This document shows, in pieces, positions 1 through 7,554 of a DNA stretch of 64,000 nucleotides. Source of the DNA: Campylobacter curvus (lineage in GTDB: Bacteria; Campylobacterota; Campylobacteria; Campylobacterales; Campylobacteraceae); contig NZ_CP053826.1 in NCBI RefSeq assembly GCF_013372125.1, forward strand, positions 1,116,001 through 1,180,000, written 5' to 3'. How positions within the stretch are numbered: the first letter of the stretch is position 1; every line of letters begins with the position of its first letter. Under the pieces are notes generated by a model. That model saw only the letters and a program-made list of their open reading frames with translations. It made no database searches and had not been told where the DNA came from. The translations under genes were made by a program, and so were the position numbers.

Positions 1-148
1 TCGTACCAAGCGCTAGATGTGGCGGAACACCCATAGCCATAATGGCAGGTAGTGTAATAAGTCCTCCGCCGCCTGCGATAGAGTCGATAAAGCCGCCTAA
101 AAATGCAGCCACAAAAAATACGAGATACGAAAGAAGGTCAAATTCCAT
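1..148 (-). CDS. TauE/SafE family membrane permease, N-terminal part
   Basis: Cut off by the window edge; only the first 49 residues are present, starting at the ATG complementary to 146-148. The translation begins MEFDLLSYLVFF and continues through GGFIDSIAGGGGLITLPA and GVPPHLALGT. This glycine-rich first helix pair is the signature of the TauE/SafE (DUF81) family, inner-membrane permeases usually linked to export of sulfite or other sulfur anions or small organic anions. The substrate cannot be read from this fragment. It is the last gene seen on this side; sodC lies upstream on the same strand, about 180 bp away. Confidence 0.8.
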   Translation of the reverse strand, partial: MEFDLLSYLVFFVAAFLGGFIDSIAGGGGLITLPAIMAMGVPPHLALGT

Positions 149-288
149 TTCAAGCTCTTTTTTTGAATTAAGGCACGATTTTACAAAAAAATTTATAAAT
201 TTTAACTCGCACTATGACCGATAAATAAAAGAAATTTACAAAAATAAGCAAAATTTACGAAGTAATTAAATCAGATATGAAATTTAAG

Positions 289-321
289 CGCCCGCAAAAG
301 CGCTCATCACCTAAGCGGGCT
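289..321 (-). terminator. Possible sodC terminator hairpin
   Basis: GCCCGC at 290-295 is complementary to GCGGGC at 315-320, 8 bp beyond the sodC stop codon. The loop is long (19 nt) and there is no clean T-run after the stem on the minus strand, so this is a weak terminator candidate. Confidence 0.45.
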
Positions 322-328
322 AAAAAAT

Positions 329-865
329 TTATTTGATGACCCCGCAGACCATCCTGGCTCCGCCACCGCCAAGGGCTTTAGGGTTGTCGCTGTGGTTATC
401 TCCGCCGACGTGCACCATCAAAGAGTGACCTTTTAGCTCGTCAAGGCTTTTAATCTTTGGAGCCAAGACTGGGTAACCGGCACTTCCTTCGCTATCGACG
501 TAAAGTGCCGGCAAGTCGCCTTTATGCCCCTTGTCGTCCCATGCAAAAGAGTGCATCTTCGTATCCATCGGATCCCAGTGTCCACCGGCTTTCATGCCCA
601 GTCCTTTTTCAGTCGCGCCGCAGTCCGGGTTTTGATGAACGTGAAATCCGTGAATTCCGCTTTTAATGCCCTTAAGATCCGGAAAAAACGCTACACCGTA
701 GTTTGTCTCGACCGCTACGACTTCACCGACTTTCTTATCGCCTTTTTCGCCAAGCTCGTTCATCTCTATGACTAGATGTTTTCCTGCTTTTGGATCGAAA
801 TGATGCCCCTCGTGAGCAAACAACAAGCCGCAAAGCACGGCACTAAGTAAAACTATCTTTTTCAT
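329..865 (-). CDS. sodC: Periplasmic copper/zinc superoxide dismutase
   Basis: 178 aa. Dismutates superoxide in the periplasm. Residues 1 to about 17 form a signal peptide ([17 protein letters not shown]). The Cu-binding GFHVH lies at 73-77 and the GGHWDP zinc-loop segment at 94-99. Further metal ligands lie around H105, H114 and D117, with H152 in MVHVGGDNH. The invariant [12 protein letters not shown] ends the protein, and C82 and C174 would form the usual intrasubunit disulfide. Length and all ligands fit an intact bacterial SodC. A good ribosome site (AAGGAG) precedes the ATG. It is monocistronic, with its own short promoter region that contains a small palindrome. Confidence 0.95.
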   Translation of the reverse strand: MKKIVLLSAVLCGLLFAHEGHHFDPKAGKHLVIEMNELGEKGDKKVGEVVAVETNYGVAFFPDLKGIKSGIHGFHVHQNPDCGATEKGLGMKAGGHWDPMDTKMHSFAWDDKGHKGDLPALYVDSEGSAGYPVLAPKIKSLDELKGHSLMVHVGGDNHSDNPKALGGGGARMVCGVIK

Positions 866-882
866 ACTTTCTCCTTTTAAAA

Positions 883-903
883 AGTTACTTGTTTGTAACT
901 ATA
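883..903 (-). promoter_or_regulatory. sodC promoter region with palindrome
   Basis: AGTTAC (883-888) and GTAACT (895-900) form a perfect 6-bp inverted repeat around TTGTTT. The right arm overlaps a TATAGT box (898-903 read on the minus strand) placed sensibly as a -10 for sodC. The palindrome could be an operator. No regulator can be named from it. Confidence 0.35.
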
Positions 904-919
904 TCAAAAGATTGTAAAC

Positions 920-1684
920 CTACCGTTTAAAATTTCGTATGATGTTTTCCAGCTCGCCGCTTTGACCTATGCGATAAAGTGCAAAGTCGTATTTTATGGG
1001 ATCATTAGCGTCAAATTCGCGTAGCTTTTGCGTTAGCTCGCTAACAGCCGCAAAGTCATAGCTTTTTCGCTTTATGAGTCCCAAATTTAGCGATACTCTA
1101 TGCGTGTGCACGTCAAGCGGCATAAGTAGCTCGCTCTTTGGTAAATTTTTAAAAAGTCCAAGGTCGATGTCGGTGTCTCTGACCATCCATCGCAGGAACA
1201 TATTGTAGCGCTTATAGGGCGAATTTGGCCTATCCTCATACGCTCTGCCAAAGAAAAATTCGTATCCGTCCGAGCGGTATGGGTTGAGTGAATAGATAAA
1301 TTTTATGAGCTCGTTTACGCCCTCTTGCATAAGGCCGTTTCTCTCGAAGCCTTTTTTCACCAAAGCCTCGATGTCGCCGTCTTTTTTGAGGCGCGAAAGA
1401 GTGATGAAGATCTGCCTCACGTCTTCGCAGTTTTGAAAGCGGTATTTGAAATTTTGCAAATTTAAAGCTATCGTTTTCTCGCTCTCATCAAGTAAGGAAA
1501 ATTTCAGCAAATTTAGAAATTTAACGATGAGCTTTGCATTGCCGTAAGCGAACAATGCGCATATCAAAGCGATGTTTGGCTCTTTAAATTTAGTAGCTAC
1601 TTGCAGTGGATCAGCAGCCGTAAAAAGCCCGATGTCGGTATTTTTTACTAAAACATGGGCCTCAAGTAGGGCTTTTAGATCCAT
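920..1684 (-). CDS. DUF2400/TIGR02757 family protein
   Basis: 254 aa, uncharacterised family. The central motif PLDVHTHRVSLNLGLI and the all-helical composition resemble helix-hairpin-helix DNA glycosylase-like folds, which is why the family is sometimes described that way; no catalytic function is established. It starts on the flgK stop (TAATG overlap), so it is translated from the flagellar transcript, although nothing in the sequence suggests a flagellar role. My recollection is that C. jejuni has the same gene directly after flgK. Confidence 0.75.
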   Translation of the reverse strand: MDLKALLEAHVLVKNTDIGLFTAADPLQVATKFKEPNIALICALFAYGNAKLIVKFLNLLKFSLLDESEKTIALNLQNFKYRFQNCEDVRQIFITLSRLKKDGDIEALVKKGFERNGLMQEGVNELIKFIYSLNPYRSDGYEFFFGRAYEDRPNSPYKRYNMFLRWMVRDTDIDLGLFKNLPKSELLMPLDVHTHRVSLNLGLIKRKSYDFAAVSELTQKLREFDANDPIKYDFALYRIGQSGELENIIRNFKR

Positions 1685-3555
1685 TATTGTTTAAGTGTCA
1701 AAAGCGTATCTAGCATCTGATCCACGGTCGTTATGATCTTTGCTGCGGCGCCGTAGCTGGCTTGAAAGCGTATGAGGTTAGTGAGCTCCTCGTTCGTATC
1801 TACGCCGCTGATAGATTGAAATTCCTCTTCCGCAGTCTTTTGTAGCGCGGTATTTGTATCGTGAGTAGTGTTGTTTGCCTCCGTATCGCTTGCGATATCG
1901 GTCGTGAAGTAGCGATAATACCCCTCTATCGTCTCGTCTCTATCAAGTGCGGTGCCGTTTGAGTAAAATGTTTGTTTGGTGTATTGTAGCTGCACCATTT
2001 TGTTAGCTACTTCGTTGTTGCCCACTACCGGTTTTGAGTATGCCCTTATCTTGGTGTGATCTTGCGCAAAGTCGTTATTTACGCCGATGCTTTTAGCGTC
2101 CGTGCCTTTGAAAAATCTATTCACTCCAACGACACCAGGGAAATTCGTGCCCTTATCGACAAGAGAGATGCTGTATAGCCCTTGAGCTTGTTTTGGTATC
2201 AAAGAAAACGTGCCCTTGTTCGTCGTCTTATCGTAGTCGTATGATGCCTGAAAATAGTCATTCACATCGTTTAGCATATTGTTATCGTTGTTGTCATCTG
2301 AGTCCAAATTAAAGTCGCTCACGATAGAATTTCCGTAAGTAGTGTCGTTCATCGTTGTAGTGCCGTTTATGTTTATCGTTTTTCTGGCGACGACATTGCC
2401 CTTGTTGTCGTATACTACGGCTTCAAAGCTGCCTTCTCTTATGCTGTTACTAAAATTCATAAGCGTTTTATCGTCTTCAAGGTAGCTTATCTCGTCGGAA
2501 TTCGACCTCTCGACGGCAGACTCGGCGTAGATGTTATTAGTGCTATTTATCAGCGTCTTGCTAAAGGTATCGAGATTGTCGATATATTTTTGTATAGCCC
2601 CATCGGTAAATTTTTGCTCTTTAACATCGTAGTTCCTACCGCGAAGGTCTAGCGACGCACCGATCTTGCCGTTTGTTATCTTATCTTCCATCGGTATGCG
2701 CTTGCCGTCTTCTCGCTCGTAATAAATTTTAGTAAATTCTCCCGTATCGGTAGAGCTCATCGATAGTTCGTGATAGTTTGGACCGTCTACTATATTTACG
2801 CCACCTATGTTTAGGGTGTAAAATTTGCCCTGATCGGTTATGCCTGTATCCACGGTTGCGTCGCTCTTTAGATCGCTTTTAAAGCTTGAGACGTTTACTA
2901 GCTTTGACATAGCAAGCTCAAGCTCATCACGTTTATCACGAAGGTCGTTTGCATTTATCTTTATGCCTGCGTCAGCACCGGCCTCCACGCGCTGGATCTG
3001 AGCGTTTAGATTAGCGATCTGCTTTGCTAAGGAATTTATCTCTTTTATATTTATCTTTATGGTTTCGTCTACTTTGGTTTGTAGCGCATAAAGCGTCTTT
3101 GCGGACTGGCTTAAATTTGATGTCAAAACGCTCGCTTTATTCAGCAAATTTACCTTTTGAGAGCCTTCGTCCGGGTTTGAGGCAAAGTCATTCCAAGCGC
3201 CAAAATACTCTTGGATATCTTTTATCATGCCTTTGTCGTTAAGGTCTGGAAAATACTTCGTGACCTCTTGCAAAATTCTTTGTTTGTATGCTGTGTTTTC
3301 TAAATTTGACGAGGCGGTTTTGAGCCTTGAATACGTAAATTCGTCATGTATGCGCTTTACGGTATCTACCTGCGTGCCGGTGCCTACGCCTCCCGGGACC
3401 GTGTTCATAGCTGGCGAAGCGGACTGAACGACTCGTTGTCTTGTGTAATAAGCACTATCGGCGTTTGCTATGTTGTTACCGGTCGTGCTGATTTGCGTTT
3501 GTGCGGCATTTAGCCCGGAAACGCCCGTATTTAAAGACATAAAAATGTTCGCCAT
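1684..3555 (-). CDS. flgK: Flagellar hook-filament junction protein FlgK (HAP1)
   Basis: 623 aa. First hook-associated protein, exported by the flagellar type III system and assembled between hook and filament. The N-terminal MSLNTGVSGLNAAQTQIS and TGNNIANADS is the conserved axial-protein coiled-coil helix. The C-terminus (LTNLIRFQASYGAAAKIITT...MLDTLLTLK) is the matching D0 helix. The acidic, Asp/Asn-rich middle (about 330-560) is the variable surface domain. Length is normal for Campylobacter FlgK. It follows its chaperone gene flgN after 2 bp. Confidence 0.97.
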   Translation of the reverse strand: MANIFMSLNTGVSGLNAAQTQISTTGNNIANADSAYYTRQRVVQSASPAMNTVPGGVGTGTQVDTVKRIHDEFTYSRLKTASSNLENTAYKQRILQEVTKYFPDLNDKGMIKDIQEYFGAWNDFASNPDEGSQKVNLLNKASVLTSNLSQSAKTLYALQTKVDETIKINIKEINSLAKQIANLNAQIQRVEAGADAGIKINANDLRDKRDELELAMSKLVNVSSFKSDLKSDATVDTGITDQGKFYTLNIGGVNIVDGPNYHELSMSSTDTGEFTKIYYEREDGKRIPMEDKITNGKIGASLDLRGRNYDVKEQKFTDGAIQKYIDNLDTFSKTLINSTNNIYAESAVERSNSDEISYLEDDKTLMNFSNSIREGSFEAVVYDNKGNVVARKTININGTTTMNDTTYGNSIVSDFNLDSDDNNDNNMLNDVNDYFQASYDYDKTTNKGTFSLIPKQAQGLYSISLVDKGTNFPGVVGVNRFFKGTDAKSIGVNNDFAQDHTKIRAYSKPVVGNNEVANKMVQLQYTKQTFYSNGTALDRDETIEGYYRYFTTDIASDTEANNTTHDTNTALQKTAEEEFQSISGVDTNEELTNLIRFQASYGAAAKIITTVDQMLDTLLTLKQ

Positions 3556-3557
3556 AC

Positions 3558-3983
3558 TTAAACCCTCGTTTTATAAATATTTTTTGAATTGCCGTCTTGT
3601 CCGTATTCGCTATCGTGCGTTCCAAACACTCTTTTGCTAAGAGAGTCGAAAAATTCCTTCACCACGACGACATGCTTTGCATACTCTTTGTTTTTTTCAT
3701 GCAGCTCTTCAAGCTTTGAACGCATCAAGACCAATCTCTCTTTTATCTCCTCGTCGAGCACTCCGGCAAGCGTAGCCGTACCGTTTTCTTTAGAAACACG
3801 CACCAGCTCGTTGTCCAAAGCCTTTTTCGTCGCTTCAAATTCGCGAACGAGCGCGTTTTTCTTTTTTACGCTCTCATCTACGGTCGAGTGTTTAGCCTCT
3901 TTTATGTTTGCGATATCTTGGATCGTTAAATTTATCAGATCATCAAGCTCTTTTATCGCATCGTCCAAATACTTCTTTAGCAT
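3558..3983 (-). CDS. flgN: FlgN-like flagellar export chaperone
   Basis: 141 aa, highly charged and predicted almost entirely helical/coiled-coil (for example EEIKERLVLMRSKLEELHEKNKEY split over two helices around residue 75-100). FlgN chaperones bind the C-terminal helices of FlgK and FlgL before export. The identification rests mainly on position between flgM and flgK and on size; sequence conservation in this family is weak. Start chosen at the second ATG, 5 nt after AAGGAAG. Confidence 0.75.
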   Translation of the reverse strand: MLKKYLDDAIKELDDLINLTIQDIANIKEAKHSTVDESVKKKNALVREFEATKKALDNELVRVSKENGTATLAGVLDEEIKERLVLMRSKLEELHEKNKEYAKHVVVVKEFFDSLSKRVFGTHDSEYGQDGNSKNIYKTRV

Positions 3984-3998
3984 CCATCTTCCTTAAAT

Positions 3999-4202
3999 TT
4001 ATGCGATCGTATCTGCAATAGCCTTTGCGGTTTTTGAGATATCGACCTTGTAGCTTCCATCAGCTATCGCAGCGGCGATCTGACTTACTTTGTCGCTTTG
4101 CTTTGATTGCGCGTTTTGGACAGCTTGTTCTTTCTTGACATCTGCGCTTTTTGTCAGCGTATTTGCCCCGAAACTTGGTCTTGAACCTAGTGAATTTATC
4201 AT
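3999..4202 (-). CDS. flgM: Anti-sigma-28 factor FlgM
   Basis: 67 aa. Binds FliA (sigma-28) and holds it inactive until it is released; in Campylobacter the small FlgM responds to growth of the flagellum. The N-terminus is polar and probably disordered. The C-terminal KVSQIAAAIADGSYKVDISK is the typical FliA-binding helix pair (family pattern VxxIkxAIadGsYkvD). AAGAGGTG precedes the ATG. It lies between flgJ and flgN and is preceded by its own sigma-28-like promoter. Confidence 0.93.
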   Translation of the reverse strand: MINSLGSRPSFGANTLTKSADVKKEQAVQNAQSKQSDKVSQIAAAIADGSYKVDISKTAKAIADTIA

Positions 4203-4236
4203 TTTACACCTCTTAAAATAAAATATCTATGCCATT

Positions 4237-4262
4237 ACATCGGCATAAAATGAAATTTCTTA
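4237..4262 (-). promoter_or_regulatory. Sigma-28-type promoter upstream of flgM
   Basis: On the minus strand TAAGAAAT (complement of 4255-4262, overlapping the flgJ stop) is followed after 10 nt by GCCGATGT (complement of 4237-4244). This matches the FliA pattern TAAA(G)-N10/11-GCCGAT. The same stretch contains the palindrome TATGCC-N8-GGCATA, which could serve as an attenuating hairpin instead. A FliA promoter on its own antagonist fits known flagellar logic. Confidence 0.6.
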
Positions 4263-4571
4263 AGAGTCTCGCTTTAAAAAATCGTATAAAAGCTGAGAAA
4301 ATCCTAGCCCGCCACTCAGCGCTCGGCTCATCGTATCGTTATACATCGAGCGGTAAATATCCTCGCCGGCAGCCTTTGGAAAGAGCGAATTTTTATCATC
4401 CTCTTTAAGTGCGATGTCTAAAACCGCCTTTATCATAAACGCTTCAAACGCATCGGTCTGCTCTTTTAAAAGCTTATCTTGCTGCGTCTTGCTAAAATTT
4501 TGCTTTTTGGTTATGGCGTCCGTACCTAAGGCGTTATATGAGTTTAGCGCCATTTGATTATCTATTTGCAT
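4260..4571 (-). CDS. flgJ: FlgJ rod-binding protein, single-domain form
   Basis: 103 aa. Corresponds only to the N-terminal rod-assembly domain of enterobacterial FlgJ (motif FEAFMIKAVLDIAL, then YRSMYNDTMSRALSGGLGFSQLLY split over a turn). The muramidase domain is absent, as is usual in epsilonproteobacteria, so another lytic enzyme must open the wall for the rod. The start overlaps the flgI stop (TGATG), showing translational coupling. Confidence 0.92.
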   Translation of the reverse strand: MQIDNQMALNSYNALGTDAITKKQNFSKTQQDKLLKEQTDAFEAFMIKAVLDIALKEDDKNSLFPKAAGEDIYRSMYNDTMSRALSGGLGFSQLLYDFLKRDS

Positions 4572-5629
4572 CAGATTATCTCCAGATCGACATGTATCGC
4601 GCCTACACGCTTTAAATTTTCAAGTATGGAAATGATATCCGTCGGTGTCGCTCCAAGCTTGTTCAAAGCTCTAGCTACGTTTGCCACCGTCGTTTTCTCG
4701 CCTGAAATTTTGAGTAAATTCGTATTTGGAGCGATAGCCGTATCGCCGCCTATATCGACGTCGGTATCGTTTGGCTCGCGGTAGCTGTCAGGTTCTATTT
4801 TAAGAGTTATGTTTCCGTGAGTCAAAACGACCGGGTCTACGACCGTATCGATGCCGCTTACGATAGTGCCGGTGCGCTCGTCTATCACGACTTTATCATC
4901 GGCTTTATAATCAACTTGCAGCTCCAAGATACCGCTCACCAGCTCTATCATATCCACTTCATCGGGCTTTTTAACGACGATCGTTCTAGGGTCTATCGCC
5001 CTTGCCACATCATCGCCTATGTTTGCATTGATGGCGTTTTGAACGTCCATAGCGGTTTTAAAATTCGTATTTTTGAGGCTTAAATTTATAGTGTTTTGAT
5101 TATAGATGTCGTAAATCACCTCGCGCTCGACTAAAGCGCCTCCCGGGATCGAGCCTGCGGTCACGTGATTGCCCCCCGAGCCCGCCCTGCCGGCACTCTT
5201 GCCGCCTATACTGAGCGATCCTTGCGCGAGAGCGTATATATCGCCGTCCACGCCTTTAAGCGGTGTCATCAAAAGCGTGCCGCCCTGCAAGCTCTTAGCA
5301 TCGCCGATAGATGAGATCACGACATCGATCTTATCGCCATGTCTGGCAAATGCAGGCAGCTTCGCCGTTACCATGACGGCTGCGGTATTTTTTGATTTGA
5401 TATCGTCGGGATTTATCTTTACGTTCACGCTTTGAAGCATATTTGAGATCGACTGGATCGTAAATTTAGATGTAGAGCCGTCTCCCGTGCCGTTTAGTCC
5501 GACGACTAGGCCGTAGCCGATGAGCTGATTGTCACGCACACCAACGACACTGGCTATATCTTTTATCTGCGCGGCAAATGCACCGCTTGAAAGCAAGGAA
5601 GCCACAGCCAAAGATAAAATTTTATTCAT
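4571..5629 (-). CDS. flgI: Flagellar P-ring protein FlgI
   Basis: 352 aa. Periplasmic protein that forms the P-ring bushing around the distal rod. Cleavable signal peptide MNKILSLAVASLLSSGAFA (1-19). Conserved blocks include DIASVVGVRDNQLIGYGLVV, LNGTGDG, LLMTPLKGVDG, GALVEREV and the C-terminal LNKLGATPTDIISIL. It is the first gene of the flgI-flgJ-flgM-flgN-flgK operon, and a textbook sigma-54 site lies 35 bp upstream. Confidence 0.97.
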   Translation of the reverse strand: MNKILSLAVASLLSSGAFAAQIKDIASVVGVRDNQLIGYGLVVGLNGTGDGSTSKFTIQSISNMLQSVNVKINPDDIKSKNTAAVMVTAKLPAFARHGDKIDVVISSIGDAKSLQGGTLLMTPLKGVDGDIYALAQGSLSIGGKSAGRAGSGGNHVTAGSIPGGALVEREVIYDIYNQNTINLSLKNTNFKTAMDVQNAINANIGDDVARAIDPRTIVVKKPDEVDMIELVSGILELQVDYKADDKVVIDERTGTIVSGIDTVVDPVVLTHGNITLKIEPDSYREPNDTDVDIGGDTAIAPNTNLLKISGEKTTVANVARALNKLGATPTDIISILENLKRVGAIHVDLEII

Positions 5630-5663
5630 CGTTTTTCCTAAAATTTAGCTATTTATGGCTTCT

Positions 5664-5683
5664 AAAGCAAAAAACGTTCCAAA
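5664..5683 (-). promoter_or_regulatory. Sigma-54 promoter of the flgI operon
   Basis: Minus strand reads TTGGAACGTTTTTTGCTTT: GG (complement of 5679-5680) and GC (complement of 5667-5668) are exactly 10 nt apart, the required -24/-12 spacing for RpoN. Transcription would start near 5655, giving a short leader for flgI. In Campylobacter the rod, ring and hook genes are driven by RpoN with the FlgR activator, so this fits. Copy 1 of the palindromic element begins only about 10 bp upstream of it. Confidence 0.85.
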
Positions 5684-5694
5684 GTAAATTTAAA

Positions 5695-6055
5695 TGTTAT
5701 AGTAAAGTATTGATACTTGCTTCGCTTCTGCTTTGCAGTTGCGAGTGTAATGAAGCAAAAACCCTGTTCACTCCAGGAGCGACCTAGCACAGACGCGAAC
5801 AGCGTTTGTGCGGGAGCGAGTAGCCGAACATATAGCACGATTTTTTGCTTCATTACACTCGCAACTGCGAGCAGACCGCGATCAGCTACCGCTTCCCTGT
5901 CCTCGTAGCGAAGTTTTGCTTCGACTTCGTCTCGCAACTGCAAGCAGAACGTTACGAGTGCGTAGCACGAAGTAAAAATCGGCGGCGATAAGCTCGCTAA
6001 CAAGGTTTGGCTTCGCTTTTGTGAAAGTTAAAACAATACTTTGTTAGAACAGAGC
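5695..6055 (+). mobile_element. Palindromic terminal-repeat element, copy 1 (long type, left tip lost)
   Basis: About 360 bp, non-coding, filling most of the 457-bp gap between rsmD and flgI. It aligns with copy 3 from TGTTATAGTAAAG (5695) to TTGTTAGAACAGAGC (6041-6055). The outermost GGCTC on the left is not present. Shared internal blocks are ATATAGCACGATTTT (about 5830-5845) and AAAATCGGCGGCGATAAGC (about 5976-5994), then CAAGGTTTGG and CTTCGCTTT. It holds an extra 26-bp perfect inverted repeat not seen in the other copies. Open frames here only read through the repeat. Confidence 0.85.
5735..5868. repeat. 26-bp perfect inverted repeat inside copy 1
   Basis: 5735-5760 is the exact reverse complement of 5843-5868; the arms enclose 82 nt. 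Within the loop a second hairpin, GCACAGACGC/GCGTTTGTGC (one G-T mismatch), sits around 5787-5811. As RNA this would form a very long two-tier hairpin. Confidence 0.9.
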
Positions 6056-6086
6056 TAATTTTAAAATTTTAAACACTCAAGCGTAA

Positions 6087-6683
6087 CTAAAATTTATCAG
6101 CGAGCTTATCGTTATAAATAAAATAAGAAAGCGTAGTGGCACCGAATTTTTTTGATTTTAAAAGGGTGAAATTTGCGATCTTATCGCTAAATTTAAAGCT
6201 ACTGGCATGCTCGAACACTATCATGAAAATTTTATCTTTCTTAAGGTCCGCTATAAGCTTACTAAGTGCGTCATAGACGCCGTTAAAACCATCTCTCGTA
6301 TCAAATGGCGGATCCAGGTAGAGCAAGACCAGTTTTGTTTGAGAATTTACGATGTCAGCCAAAATTTCAAAGCTATCGCCATTTATCGCTCGTAAATTTA
6401 GCTCATCTACGCTCGCCATATTTTTTGCCGTGAGCTTAAAGGCAACCCTATCTTTTTCGATGGCTATCGCGCTATCTGCGCCGTTACTTAACGCTTCACA
6501 CGCCATCACCGCACTCCCGCCAAAGCCTTCGATGAAAATTTTACCCGCGAGCTCATCTCTAAGCGTATCAAAAAACGAGCCCTTCACGATATTTTTCGTG
6601 CTTCTAGTGGTGCTAAGGCTTGGAAGCTCCAGCTTTTTACCTTTAAATTTCCCGCTTGAAATAGCGGTGAAAATTTTACTCAA
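6087..6683 (-). CDS. rsmD: RsmD-type 16S rRNA guanine-N2 methyltransferase
   Basis: 198 aa. The family methylates G966 of 16S rRNA using S-adenosylmethionine. N-terminal GKFKGKKLELPSLSTTRSTK is the substrate-side segment. The Rossmann SAM motif is FIEGFGGSAVMACEAL, with acidic IAIEKD closing the second strand. The catalytic motif IV is LDPPF. Size is typical. Starts 4 bp inside the upstream 114-aa gene (6680-7024), so the two are co-translated. Confidence 0.9.
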   Translation of the reverse strand: MSKIFTAISSGKFKGKKLELPSLSTTRSTKNIVKGSFFDTLRDELAGKIFIEGFGGSAVMACEALSNGADSAIAIEKDRVAFKLTAKNMASVDELNLRAINGDSFEILADIVNSQTKLVLLYLDPPFDTRDGFNGVYDALSKLIADLKKDKIFMIVFEHASSFKFSDKIANFTLLKSKKFGATTLSYFIYNDKLADKF

Positions 6684-7024
6684 GCTCGTGACCTTAAGAG
6701 CTCGATGAGCTCTTTTTTAAAGCTATCCACAAGCTCGCCGATACGCCCTTCCAGGCTCACTTCGCTTTTAGCGTCGTCAAAATTTGGCTGCTTTATCTGA
6801 ATAGCCGAGTAAAATTCCTCAAGCGTGTTTAAAAGCGTTTGCCTACTAAACGGCACGCTAAGATATGGCGAATCATCACTGATGAGAAACAGCGGCTTTT
6901 GCGTATTGATATGCCTATCGGAAACGACAAAGTCGCAGTCCTTGTGATGAGCGGCTTCGTTTTTGCAAAACAAAAGCAATGTTTTTTGCAGCAAAATACA
7001 CTCGCATTCAAATGAAATTTTCAT
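6680..7024 (-). CDS. Uncharacterised small protein, operon with rsmD
   Basis: 114 aa, no family recognised. Early residues are Cys/His-containing (CECILL, CKNEAAHHKDC), which might bind a metal. The C-terminal half is a charged amphipathic helix (EGRIGELVDSFKKELIELL). No signal peptide or membrane segment. It overlaps rsmD by 4 bp (ATGA type), so it is a genuine coupled gene. The divergent flaG promoter region lies upstream. Confidence 0.6.
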   Translation of the reverse strand: MKISFECECILLQKTLLLFCKNEAAHHKDCDFVVSDRHINTQKPLFLISDDSPYLSVPFSRQTLLNTLEEFYSAIQIKQPNFDDAKSEVSLEGRIGELVDSFKKELIELLRSRA

Positions 7025-7086
7025 ATCTTTCCTTCAAAATTTGGTATCATTCTAACTAAAATTTATAGAAATTTGCATTAAATAGC

Positions 7087-7114
7087 TAAAGGAATTTTAA
7101 AAAAATCCGATGTA
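7087..7114 (+). promoter_or_regulatory. Sigma-28-type promoter of the flaG operon
   Basis: TAAAGGAA (7087-7094) and CCGATGTA (7107-7114) are 12 nt apart, resembling the FliA consensus TAAAGTTT-N11-GCCGATAA. It lies about 32 bp before the flaG start, which is consistent with late-class expression of flaG-fliD-fliS. Confidence 0.6.
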
Positions 7115-7145
7115 GAGGCAAATAGAAGTTTTAAGGAGTAAAACT

Positions 7146-7553
7146 ATGGAAATTTTCAAGGCGGCTGCGAATCAAGCGATGAGCGCGAACATAAATCCGT
7201 CGCAGCAAAATCAAATCGAAACTAGACAAATCGAGCACACGGATATCGAAGAAAACGTCACTGCCAATAAAAAATCAAAACTTGAAGATGCACTTGACAA
7301 GGAGCTTGACGGACTTAGTAACGAAGAGCTCGCCAAAAGGACTAAAGAAGTGACCGATAAGCTGAATTTCCAAATGGAGCAGCTCGATACAAACGTGAGA
7401 TTTGCCTACAACGATACGCTAAATTTGATGGTCGTTCAGGTAAAAGACGCAAAAACAGGCGACTTGGTGACACAGCTACCAAGCAAACAAGCGATAAAAA
7501 TAAGCGAATATTTCAAAGAGAGTATCGGCATACTCTTTGACAAGGAGAGTTAA
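7146..7553 (+). CDS. flaG: FlaG family flagellar protein
   Basis: 135 aa. FlaG proteins affect filament length; the molecular role is not settled. The N-terminal 45 residues are low complexity (Asn/Gln/Glu-rich). The conserved domain is residues 70-130: LNFQMEQLDTNVRFAYND, LNLMVVQVKDAKTGDLVTQ, LPSKQAIKISEYFKES and GILFDKE. The upstream site TAAGGAG is well placed. It is the first gene of flaG-fliD-fliS, and fliD follows after 1 bp. Confidence 0.93.
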   Translation: MEIFKAAANQAMSANINPSQQNQIETRQIEHTDIEENVTANKKSKLEDALDKELDGLSNEELAKRTKEVTDKLNFQMEQLDTNVRFAYNDTLNLMVVQVKDAKTGDLVTQLPSKQAIKISEYFKESIGILFDKES

Positions 7554-7554
7554 G

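Noticed and set aside
1684-3555. Horizontal transfer signal from the unusual Asp/Asn-rich middle of FlgK
   Set aside because: Variable central domains are normal for surface-exposed hook-associated proteins, and both conserved ends and the operon context are intact.
5662-6003. 113-codon frame on the minus strand starting with LASLSPPIF
   Set aside because: It lies inside element copy 1. A similar frame in copy 3 (26148-26363) exists only because the repeat sequence is shared, and neither has a ribosome site or conserved reading frame.
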